Assembly (NCBI GenBank): GCA_900545165.1
Contig: UQYA01000005.1
Span: forward strand, 1 to 47,390
Source: an uncultured Collinsella sp.
GTDB taxonomy: Bacteria; Actinomycetota; Coriobacteriia; Coriobacteriales; Coriobacteriaceae
DNA length: 47,390 bases
Direction: 5' to 3'
Within the stretch, counting starts at the first letter, position 1; every line of letters begins with the position of its first letter. Shown here piece by piece: positions 26,157-33,084 of this stretch. Under the pieces are notes generated by a model, which saw nothing but the letters and a program-made list of their open reading frames with translations, ran no database searches and was not told the origin of the DNA. The position numbers and the translations under genes are program-made.

Positions 26157-26600
26157 CTAGGCGACACCGCTGGAGCCGAAGCCTCCGTTGCCTCGGTCGG
26201 TTACGTCTAGTTCTTCTACTTCTATGAGGTTGACCGTGGGGACTTCTTGGATGACGAGTTGGGCTATGCGGTCGCCTTTGTTGATTTGGATGTTGTTGGT
26301 GGGATCCAGGTTAATGAGGATAACCTTGAGTTCTCCTCGGTAGTGGGCGTCGATGAGGCCCGGCGTATTGACTATAGACAGGCCCTGCTTGATGGCCAAG
26401 CCGCTGCGGGGCTGGACGAAGCCGGCGTAGCCATCGGGCAGGGCGATGGCCAGCCCAGTAGAGACAAGACGGCGTTCGAAGGGCTTCAGGACGCAGTCCT
26501 CGTTGGAGCGCAGATCCAAGCCGGCATCGGTGGGATGGGCGTATTTGGGAAGCTCGACGGTGGGATCGAGACGCTTTATGTTGAGGGTAATGTTGGACAT
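26157..26600 (-). CDS. dut: dUTP diphosphatase
   Basis: Dut hydrolyses dUTP to dUMP, keeping uracil out of DNA and supplying dTMP synthesis. All five trimeric dUTPase motifs are present in the 147 aa: DAGLDL, PRSGLA, GLIDAHYRGE, GDRIAQLVI and the C-terminal RGNGGFGSSG. The RBS AAGGTGA lies in the end of nrdR, with a 4-bp gap, so the two are cotranscribed. Both act on deoxynucleotide supply. Confidence 0.96.
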   Translation of the reverse strand: MSNITLNIKRLDPTVELPKYAHPTDAGLDLRSNEDCVLKPFERRLVSTGLAIALPDGYAGFVQPRSGLAIKQGLSIVNTPGLIDAHYRGELKVILINLDPTNNIQINKGDRIAQLVIQEVPTVNLIEVEELDVTDRGNGGFGSSGVA

Positions 26601-26604
26601 GGAA

Positions 26605-27048
26605 TCACCTTAGCTTGTCGAGCTCTTGCAGAAACTCATCGACGTCTTTGAAATCGCGGTAGACCGAGGCAAAGCGGATGTACGCCACCTTGTCGATCTT
26701 GGCCAAGCGTTTGAGCACCATGTCACCCAACTCATGCGACGTGACGGCCGTCAGCGTACGAGAGCGCAGCTCGACCTCGATGTCGTCGATAATCTCATTG
26801 AGCTTCTTAGTGTCGATATCACGCTTGATGGTGGCGCGCATCAAGCCGACGAGCAGCTTATTGCGATCGAACCGCTGCTTGGTTCCGTCTGACTTAATAA
26901 CCTCGATTGGGTCTTCGCATCGCTCGAACGTTGTAAAGCGGTAATTACACGAGCAACATTCGCGACGGCGCTTAATGGTGTTATTTGACTCCTGCATACG
27001 GGAATCAACGACGCGGGTATGTGCCTTGCCGCATTTGGGACAGCGCAT
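26605..27048 (-). CDS. nrdR: Transcriptional repressor NrdR
   Basis: NrdR represses ribonucleotide reductase genes in response to ATP/dATP. The 147-aa protein has the N-terminal zinc ribbon (CPKC at residues 3-6 and CCSC near 31-34), the basic RRRECC region, and the ATP-cone domain beginning near VIKSDGTKQRFDRNKLL. GAGGAG precedes the ATG. The start codon lies inside a 12-bp perfect inverted repeat (27043-27086). No NrdR box was seen in the window. It sits between an SOS-type LysM gene and dut on the same strand. Confidence 0.96.
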   Translation of the reverse strand: MRCPKCGKAHTRVVDSRMQESNNTIKRRRECCSCNYRFTTFERCEDPIEVIKSDGTKQRFDRNKLLVGLMRATIKRDIDTKKLNEIIDDIEVELRSRTLTAVTSHELGDMVLKRLAKIDKVAYIRFASVYRDFKDVDEFLQELDKLR

Positions 27049-27086
27049 GGTACCTCCTCTTAAACGATAACAAGGGTACCATGCGC
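27043..27086 (-). promoter_or_regulatory. Inverted repeat enclosing the nrdR start codon
   Basis: Perfect 12-bp arms (27043-27054 and 27075-27086) flank a 20-nt loop. In the minus-strand RNA the 3' arm carries the AUG and the loop carries the GAGGAG ribosome binding site. Such a stem could limit initiation or end transcripts coming from the LysM gene. The role is inferred. Confidence 0.6.
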
Positions 27087-27099
27087 AGCGCGATAATGA

Positions 27100-27549
27100 T
27101 TACGAACGAGCAGGAACCTTAAGATGCGCACCGGCGGCGAGCGAACCATGCTCCAGATGATTGACGTTACGGATCATGTCGGAAGTCTCTTGCGTGGAAA
27201 GGCCTTCGATTGGATATTCCTCGGCAAGCGACCAAAGAGAGTCGCCAGGCTGAACGCGAATGGTCTCGTAGGTAACGTTGGAAACGGACTCGGCATACGC
27301 GGCGTGACGAGCGCTAAAGACCGACGTAGCGAGGACAAAGAAGAGCGTAAGCGCAACGGCAAAGGCGACAATCGTCGGAACCTTCAGGGCAACGCGGGCC
27401 GGCGCGACTACAGTCTGCTGATTGCGAGCAGGCTTTACAGTCAAAGGCTGAAAGCCGGAGCGGCCACCCTGAACAACCGTAAAAGTGGGTTCTGCAGGCG
27501 TCTCGAGCTTAAGGGCGAGGTTTCCCTGGACCATATTCGTTGCGTTCAT
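27100..27549 (-). CDS. LysM-domain membrane protein, YneA-like
   Basis: The 149-aa protein has a cytoplasmic N-terminus (1-57), one membrane helix (about 58-80) and an extracytoplasmic LysM domain (about 95-147, with TIRVQPGDSLWSLAEEY) that would bind peptidoglycan. It is divergent from lexA across three LexA boxes. That arrangement matches Bacillus yneA, an SOS-induced division inhibitor with a TM-LysM build. The long N-terminal extension differs from YneA. ATG 27549 suits the GAGGAG spacing; an ATG one codon earlier is possible. A division-inhibitor role is inference. Confidence 0.85.
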   Translation of the reverse strand: MNATNMVQGNLALKLETPAEPTFTVVQGGRSGFQPLTVKPARNQQTVVAPARVALKVPTIVAFAVALTLFFVLATSVFSARHAAYAESVSNVTYETIRVQPGDSLWSLAEEYPIEGLSTQETSDMIRNVNHLEHGSLAAGAHLKVPARS

Positions 27550-27619
27550 CATGTTCTCCTCTCGCGTGTTTTGCTGAGAACAGTTTTATCAAGCCGCGCG
27601 GACAAAAATGTCTAGCGCG

Positions 27620-27633
27620 AGAACGAATGTTCG
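27620..27633. promoter_or_regulatory. LexA box 1
   Basis: GAAC-GAAT-GTTC with flanking A and G fits the Gram-positive LexA consensus CGAAC-N4-GTTCG with one mismatch. It lies over the expected transcription start of the LysM gene. Confidence 0.75.
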
Positions 27634-27637
27634 GTTA

Positions 27638-27667
27638 TTATTATCTTCGAACAGTTGTTCCTGTCAA
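27638..27667 (-). promoter_or_regulatory. Promoter of the LysM gene
   Basis: On the minus strand TTGACA (27662-27667) is spaced 18 bp from TAATAA (27638-27643), with ATAATA at 17 bp as an alternative. LexA box 2 fills the spacer, the same design as the recA promoter in this window. Confidence 0.75.
27648..27661. promoter_or_regulatory. LexA box 2
   Basis: CGAACAGTTGTTCC matches the CGAAC-RNRY-GTTYC consensus at every position. It lies between the -35 and -10 boxes of the LysM gene promoter. Confidence 0.85.
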
Positions 27668-27675
27668 GCAAAATT

Positions 27676-27689
27676 CGAACATTTGTTTG
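27676..27689. promoter_or_regulatory. LexA box 3
   Basis: CGAACATTTGTTTG matches the LexA consensus with one deviation in the right half. It lies 23 bp before the lexA start codon and is the likely autoregulatory site. Confidence 0.75.
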
Positions 27690-27712
27690 ACATGGGTAGA
27701 GAGGATGCCCTG

Positions 27713-28357
27713 ATGGCTCGCAAAATTACCAAGCGTCAGCAGCAAATTTACGACTTCATCAAGGAATATCAGCAGGAGAAGGGTTATCCGCCCAGCGTGC
27801 GCGAGATGGCTTCTGCCGTGGGCCTTTCCTCCCCCAGCACCGTGCACGCCCATCTATCTGCCCTGGAGGCGCGCGGGCTACTCAAGCGCGATGCCACCAA
27901 ACCGCGCGCCCTGGAACTCTTTAACGAGGACGGTTCCTCTGTCTCAATTTCTAAATCTGACGAGCCCACCGCACCTCGCGGAACGGTCTCGCTACCGCTC
28001 GTTGGTCGCGTCGCGGCTGGGATTCCCATTCTGGCCGAACAGAATATCGAAGACACTTTTACTATCCCGACCGAAATCGCCACTGATCAGGGTTCCTTTA
28101 TCCTTGAGGTGCATGGGAGCTCAATGATCAATGTCGGCATCTTCAATGGCGATTACATCATCGTCCGTGAACAAAAGAGTGCCATGAACGGCGAAATTGT
28201 CGTGGCCATGATTGATGGTTCAGCGACCGTCAAGACGTTCTACAAGGAGCAGGGACGCGTACGCCTGCAACCCGAGAATGACACCATGGAGCCTATCTAT
28301 GCAACGAATCCCGTTATCTTGGGCAAAGTCGTCGGCTTGATGCGCCGGTTCTCGTAA
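27713..28357 (+). CDS. lexA: SOS repressor LexA
   Basis: LexA represses DNA-damage genes and cleaves itself when RecA filaments form. The 214-aa protein has the winged helix (QQIYDFIKEYQQEKGYPPSVREM, split at residues 9-31), the cleavage site at Ala102-Gly103 in GRVAAGIP, Ser137 in HGSSM, and Lys174 in ATVKTFY. The usual GDSM reads GSSM. ATG 27713 follows GAGAGG by 8 nt; ATG 27692 is an alternative. The stop overlaps the next start by one base. recA with its own LexA box is at 36684-37832. Confidence 0.96.
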   Translation: MARKITKRQQQIYDFIKEYQQEKGYPPSVREMASAVGLSSPSTVHAHLSALEARGLLKRDATKPRALELFNEDGSSVSISKSDEPTAPRGTVSLPLVGRVAAGIPILAEQNIEDTFTIPTEIATDQGSFILEVHGSSMINVGIFNGDYIIVREQKSAMNGEIVVAMIDGSATVKTFYKEQGRVRLQPENDTMEPIYATNPVILGKVVGLMRRFS

Positions 28358-29058
28358 TGCAAAAACGCATCACCATCTTTGATACCGTCCGCGGGTTTAC
28401 GATGATTTCAATGGCAGGTTTTCACGCTTGCTACGATCTCGCCTACCTGTACGGTTGGGATATGCCCTGGTTTACCCAGACTGTCTTTCAAGACATCTGG
28501 CGCGCCAGCATCAGCTGGGTATTCTTGTTTATCGCGGGTTGGATGTGCACTCTTTCGCGCAACAATATCAAACGTGCCGCCAAATACGCCTTAGCAGCAC
28601 TCGTCGTCTGGTTGGCAACAACACTTGTCTCAGTCGACGATTCGGTTAATTTTGGCATCATCTACTGTATGGCCGCATGTACCGGCATCGTAGCGTTGAC
28701 CAATCCCGTCCTAAAGAAGATTTCGGCGAGATGTGGCATGTCCCTATGCCTTGTGTTGTTCGCCCTCACCTGGAGCATCCCCAAAACGACCTACCCTGTC
28801 CCATACCTGGCGTGGCTAGGATTTCCGAGCCCTGGATTTATCTCAGGTGATTACTACCCCATCATCCCGTTTATCTTTATGTATCTTGCAGGATACTTCG
28901 CCGCACACATAGCGCAGGGAATCGATAAGACCGTCCCAAGCTGGGCCTACGCCAATCCCATCCCGGCGCTCGCCAGCCTTGGACGTCACGCACTCCCCTT
29001 TTATCTACTGCATCAGCCCATTATTCTGGGCTTTTTGGAGCTCGTCTACTCGGTGTGA
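28357..29058 (+). CDS. DUF1624/HGSNAT-like integral membrane protein
   Basis: The 233-aa protein has six or seven hydrophobic segments and opens with RITIFDTVRGFTMISMAGFHACYD. This is the mark of the heparan-alpha-glucosaminide N-acetyltransferase catalytic family (DUF1624), including the conserved His in the first luminal loop. The C-terminus has GRHALPFYLLHQP. Bacterial members are thought to transfer acyl groups across the membrane; the substrate here is not known. It starts on the last base of the lexA stop (TAATG), so it is translated from the lexA transcript. Its last 13 bp overlap hflX on the other strand. Confidence 0.86.
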   Translation: MQKRITIFDTVRGFTMISMAGFHACYDLAYLYGWDMPWFTQTVFQDIWRASISWVFLFIAGWMCTLSRNNIKRAAKYALAALVVWLATTLVSVDDSVNFGIIYCMAACTGIVALTNPVLKKISARCGMSLCLVLFALTWSIPKTTYPVPYLAWLGFPSPGFISGDYYPIIPFIFMYLAGYFAAHIAQGIDKTVPSWAYANPIPALASLGRHALPFYLLHQPIILGFLELVYSV

Positions 29059-30335
29059 TAACGCTTGAGCCGCGGCGCGATACGAGCCGGCAGCTTCGCA
29101 ACAATACGAACGCCGCCCTCAAGATATTCCTCGTGCAAAAGGGTTCCCTGTTCATGCACCAGCGTGATGAGAGCGCCCTCGCGATACGGGATATCAGCAG
29201 AGAGCAACACATCGGTGGCAGCCGCCTCACGAGCAATACGGTCGACGAGATCGTCGAGTCCCTCGCCCGTCTGGGCCGAGAACAGCACGGCCTCGGGATA
29301 GCGACGACGGAAACTCAATCGATCAACGCTATCGAGAAGATCGATTTTATTGAATACCGTAAGCGTCAAACGCTCGCCGGCACCGATCTCGTCAAGAACG
29401 CGATCGACTGCCTCGAGCTGGCGCTCGTAGTCCTCGTCAGAGGCATCCACAACTTTAAGGATCAGATCGGCACCAAGAACCTCAGACAGCGTGGACTTAA
29501 AGGCATCAACGAGACCATGCGGTAGCTTTTGAATAAAGCCAACGGTATCGGTAATCGTCATGCCGCGACCGCCGGGCAGGCGATACGAACGCGTCGTCGG
29601 GTCGAGCGTAGCAAACAGCTTGTCCTGCGAAAGTACCGTAGATCCGGTCAGACGATTGAGTAACGTCGATTTACCCGCATTGGTATAACCGGCCAACGCG
29701 ACGCGAAACGCCGGTGACTCAATGCGGCTCTTGGATTGAACATCGCGACGCTGTTCAACCTGCTTAAGCTCACGACGAAGCGCGGCAATCTTATTGCGAA
29801 TGAGGCGACGGTCGACCTCGAGCTGACTTTCGCCCTGACCAAAGCGTGAGCCGATGCCGCCGCGCGTCTGTTCCTTGGCGAGATGACTCCACATGCCACG
29901 CAGACGGGGCAACAGATATTGAAGCCGTGCCAGCTGTACCTGTAGGCGCCCCTCACGCGTCTGAGCATGAAGGCCAAAGATATCCAAGATCAGTGCCGTA
30001 CGATCGATAATCTTTACCGGCTCGCCCACGGCTTTCTCCAAATAAGATTGCTGCGAGGGCGTCAGGTCGTCGTCAAAAATAACGACATCGGCATCCATAC
30101 GATGTACCAGGCCGCACAGCTCTTCAACCTTACCGGAACCGATAAACGATTTTGGATACGGCTTAACCAGACGCTGTGACAAACGCGCCACGCACTGGGC
30201 GCCAGCCGTATGGGCCAGGCGCTCAAGCTCGTCAAGCGAACGATCGAGCGGCCACGCATTGTCGCGCCACTCAACGCCAACTAATATGGCACGCTCGGGC
30301 TCGGGTGCCGTGGGAACAAGGGGGAAACGGGCCAT
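29046..30335 (-). CDS. hflX: GTPase HflX
   Basis: HflX binds the ribosome and can split stalled or heat-damaged 70S particles. The 429-aa protein has the N-terminal HflX domain, a coiled linker with KEQTRGGIGSRFGQGES, and the G domain with GYTNAGKSTLLN, DTVGFI and NKIDL. The C-terminus is short. ATG 30335 overlaps the miaA stop by one base. Linkage with miaA is common in bacteria. Confidence 0.96.
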   Translation of the reverse strand: MARFPLVPTAPEPERAILVGVEWRDNAWPLDRSLDELERLAHTAGAQCVARLSQRLVKPYPKSFIGSGKVEELCGLVHRMDADVVIFDDDLTPSQQSYLEKAVGEPVKIIDRTALILDIFGLHAQTREGRLQVQLARLQYLLPRLRGMWSHLAKEQTRGGIGSRFGQGESQLEVDRRLIRNKIAALRRELKQVEQRRDVQSKSRIESPAFRVALAGYTNAGKSTLLNRLTGSTVLSQDKLFATLDPTTRSYRLPGGRGMTITDTVGFIQKLPHGLVDAFKSTLSEVLGADLILKVVDASDEDYERQLEAVDRVLDEIGAGERLTLTVFNKIDLLDSVDRLSFRRRYPEAVLFSAQTGEGLDDLVDRIAREAAATDVLLSADIPYREGALITLVHEQGTLLHEEYLEGGVRIVAKLPARIAPRLKRYHTE

Positions 30336-31273
30336 TAGGCAGCCTCAATACGATGCAGGATGTCCTCAACGACCTCATCGATCGTAAACTCGTCTATATC
30401 AAACCACACGATACGGTCATCGCGCTTAAACCACGAAAGCTGACGTTTGGCATAGCGACGCGAACGCATCTTGATGAGTTCGCGAGCCTCATCCATGCTC
30501 ATCACACCATTGAAAGCATCGATGATCTCTTTATAGCCAATTGCCTGCATCGACGTCAGGGCATCTCCCAGCCCCTGGTCCATAAGACCGCGAACCTCAT
30601 CAACAAGACCCTGTTCAAACATCAGATCGACACGCAGGTTAATGCGCTCGTAGAGCACCTCGCGATTACGCGTCAAACCAAACCATAGAGCATGATAATG
30701 CTCGCGCGGAACACTAAACTGACTTTTTTGCTGTGCATAGGAGATACCATCATCATGCATCTCGAGCGCACGAATCACACGGCGCACGTTATGGGGATGA
30801 ATAACAGCAGCCGATTCTGGGTCGCGCTCGGCAAGCAGGGCATGCAGTTCTTCCTCGCCAATACGCTCAGCAAGCTCCTGATAGCCCACACGGCGATCGT
30901 CCTCAAGTTCACCCGAGGGAAAGTCCATCTCATCGAGGGCGGCCTTGAGATACAGCCCCGTACCTCCGCAAAAAACCGGCAGACAACCCGAACCAAGGAG
31001 ACGTTCAACATGCGCGCGAGCGTCAGCCTGATAAAGCGCAGCAGAATATGCCACACCCGGCTCTACAATGTCGACGAGACGCAGCGGCGCCGTACACTCA
31101 TCGGGCGTCATCTTTGCGGTACCGATGTCCATGCCGCGATAGATTTGCATCGCATCGCACGACAGCACTTCGGACGAAAGACGTGCGGCCAAACGGTCGG
31201 CAACACCACTCTTACCAACCGCCGTCGGACCGACGATCGCAACGGCGGAAAGACCTGCCCCGGAAGAAACCAT
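30335..31273 (-). CDS. miaA: tRNA dimethylallyltransferase
   Basis: MiaA adds a dimethylallyl group to A37 of tRNAs that read codons starting with U. The product is the substrate of MiaB, encoded just upstream. The 312-aa protein has the P-loop GPTAVGKSGV near residue 14, the SCDAMQIYRGMDIGTAK motif near 38, and the family motif FCGGTGLYLKA. The start overlaps the miaB stop by one base, so both are translated from one mRNA. IspH in this window supports the DMAPP supply. Confidence 0.96.
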   Translation of the reverse strand: MVSSGAGLSAVAIVGPTAVGKSGVADRLAARLSSEVLSCDAMQIYRGMDIGTAKMTPDECTAPLRLVDIVEPGVAYSAALYQADARAHVERLLGSGCLPVFCGGTGLYLKAALDEMDFPSGELEDDRRVGYQELAERIGEEELHALLAERDPESAAVIHPHNVRRVIRALEMHDDGISYAQQKSQFSVPREHYHALWFGLTRNREVLYERINLRVDLMFEQGLVDEVRGLMDQGLGDALTSMQAIGYKEIIDAFNGVMSMDEARELIKMRSRRYAKRQLSWFKRDDRIVWFDIDEFTIDEVVEDILHRIEAA

Positions 31274-32643
31274 TAGCGCGGCTCGCCCACAACGGAGCCG
31301 GACAAATACCAGGTCTTGGCAACGTCAACGTCAATATCAACGATCTTGCCAACAAGCTGATCGATGCTGTAACCCTCGGGGATAGGCGCATGCACGGTCT
31401 GATTCTTGGGACTCTTGCCCAGCAGGACCGCATCGTTCTTCTTGCTCGTGCCCCCAATGAGCGCCGGCACCACAGTATGAAGCTCACCCTGGTTATACTC
31501 ATGTGCCGTGGTCTCGATAACCTTAACCAGGCGGTTGAAACGCTCGAGAATAACCTCATGCGGCGTAGGATCGTCAATCTCGGCGGCCGGGGTACCGGCG
31601 CGCTTGGAATAGATGAAGGTATAGGCCTGAGCATAGCGGACCGTCTCGGCAAGTGAGAGCGTCTGCTCAAAGTCTTCTTCAGTCTCGCCCGGAAAGCCAA
31701 CGATAATGTCAGTCGAGAGCGCGATATCGGGCATGCGATTGCGGATGCGATCGACCAGGCCCAGATAGTCCTCGCGTGTATAGCGGCGATTCATCTCTTT
31801 GAGGATCCGTGTCGAACCTGACTGGACGGCCAGGTGCAGCTGCGGCATAACGGCAGGCGTCTCGGCCATGGCGTCGATGGTCTCGGGGAGAAGATCCTTG
31901 GGATGCGAAGACGTAAAGAAGATGCGCTCCACACCCGTATCGCCCACGGCACGCAGCAGATCGGCAAAACGCGGCTTGCCAAACAGATCGCGACCGTATG
32001 AGTTAACGTTTTGGCCCAGCAGCGTAATCTCACGCACGCCCTGGCGCACCAAGCCGGTCACCTCGTCGACAATCTCCTCGAAGGGGCGGCTCTTTTCGCG
32101 ACCGCGCACGTACGGCACGATGCAATAGGTGCAGAAATTATTGCAGCCCGTCATGATGGGCACCCAGGCGTGATACTGGGTCTCGCGATGCCACGGCATG
32201 CTCATGGCATCCGTATCCTCATGCTCATTGGTGCGGATATGACGCTTGCCGTCAAGGAACGCCTCGGCAATGAGCTCGGCCACATGTGCGATAGAATGCG
32301 TGCCAAAGATGACATTGACGTTATCGACGTTGGTGAGCAGGCCCTCGCCATCACGCTGCGCAATGCAGCCGCCCACGGCAACCACACGCTTGCCCGAAGG
32401 CGAAGGCGGCAGGCTTTTGCAGGAATTACACTGACCGTACAGGCGAGTATCGGCGGCTTCGCGCACGCAGCATGTCATGAAGACAACGATATCGGCATGC
32501 TCGGGATCGAGCGCCATGAGGCAGCCATACGAATCGAGCAGACCGCTCACGCGCTCGGAATCGTGCTGATTCATCTGGCAGCCAAAGGTGCGGATAAAGT
32601 AGGTTTTACCGGCAAGAATATCGCGTACGGAACGCTGGTCCAT
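31273..32643 (-). CDS. miaB: tRNA-2-methylthio-N6-dimethylallyladenosine synthase
   Basis: MiaB is a radical SAM methylthiotransferase that finishes the ms2i6A37 modification. The 456-aa protein has the N-terminal UPF0004 domain with three cluster cysteines (FGCQMN, TCCVREAA, VGGC), the radical SAM motif in CNNFCTYCIVPYVRGREKSR, and a C-terminal TRAM domain. ATG 32643 follows AGGAC by 8 nt; ATG 32649 is an alternative. The spoVS stop is 50 bp upstream. Confidence 0.96.
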   Translation of the reverse strand: MDQRSVRDILAGKTYFIRTFGCQMNQHDSERVSGLLDSYGCLMALDPEHADIVVFMTCCVREAADTRLYGQCNSCKSLPPSPSGKRVVAVGGCIAQRDGEGLLTNVDNVNVIFGTHSIAHVAELIAEAFLDGKRHIRTNEHEDTDAMSMPWHRETQYHAWVPIMTGCNNFCTYCIVPYVRGREKSRPFEEIVDEVTGLVRQGVREITLLGQNVNSYGRDLFGKPRFADLLRAVGDTGVERIFFTSSHPKDLLPETIDAMAETPAVMPQLHLAVQSGSTRILKEMNRRYTREDYLGLVDRIRNRMPDIALSTDIIVGFPGETEEDFEQTLSLAETVRYAQAYTFIYSKRAGTPAAEIDDPTPHEVILERFNRLVKVIETTAHEYNQGELHTVVPALIGGTSKKNDAVLLGKSPKNQTVHAPIPEGYSIDQLVGKIVDIDVDVAKTWYLSGSVVGEPR

Positions 32644-32692
32644 GTGCATAAGTCCTAACGATGGAAGGGAGGCGAATCGAAGCAAGCAGAAG

Positions 32693-33010
32693 CTATGCCA
32701 CAGGCTTAACATCATCCATTACGACGTTATCCATAGCGGCTCGATTGATCTGGTGAACGTAGATAGAAAGGCGGATAGCCGTGCGCGACTCCCCGTTAAT
32801 GAGGATGTCAGAGAACACGGGTGCGCAGGAAATATCAAAACCGGTTGGAATCAAAAAACCGCGCGCGATAGCAACGGCCTTAATGGCCTGGTTGACAGCA
32901 CCGGCTCCGACACACTGGATGTTGACGGGTACACCGTCCTTGACCATGCCGGCGATGGCGCCGGCAACGGACGCGGGCGATGATTTGCTTGATACCTTCA
33001 GGCAATCCAT
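32693..33010 (-). CDS. spoVS: Stage V sporulation protein S (SpoVS, Alba-like)
   Basis: The 105-aa protein matches SpoVS over its length (LKVSSKSSPASVAGAIAG near the start, then VGAGAVNQAIKAVAIARGF). SpoVS has an Alba-like fold and probably binds nucleic acid. Bacillus uses it in sporulation, but it also occurs in non-sporulating lineages. ATG 33010 follows GCAGGAG by 7 nt; the frame is open 25 codons upstream. It lies downstream of the ATPase gene across 74 bp that contain a small palindrome (33062-33077). Confidence 0.93.
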   Translation of the reverse strand: MDCLKVSSKSSPASVAGAIAGMVKDGVPVNIQCVGAGAVNQAIKAVAIARGFLIPTGFDISCAPVFSDILINGESRTAIRLSIYVHQINRAAMDNVVMDDVKPVA

Positions 33011-33084
33011 GAAGAAACTCCTGCGTTTAAAAGTACGTTTTAACTGCAATAACTGTATCGTACCGAGTGGACTCGGTAAAGGCA

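Noticed and set aside
33062..33077. Palindrome with 7-bp arms between the GHKL ATPase gene and spoVS.
   Set aside because: The loop would be only 2 nt and no T run follows, so I do not call it a terminator. As an operator it has no second copy in the window.
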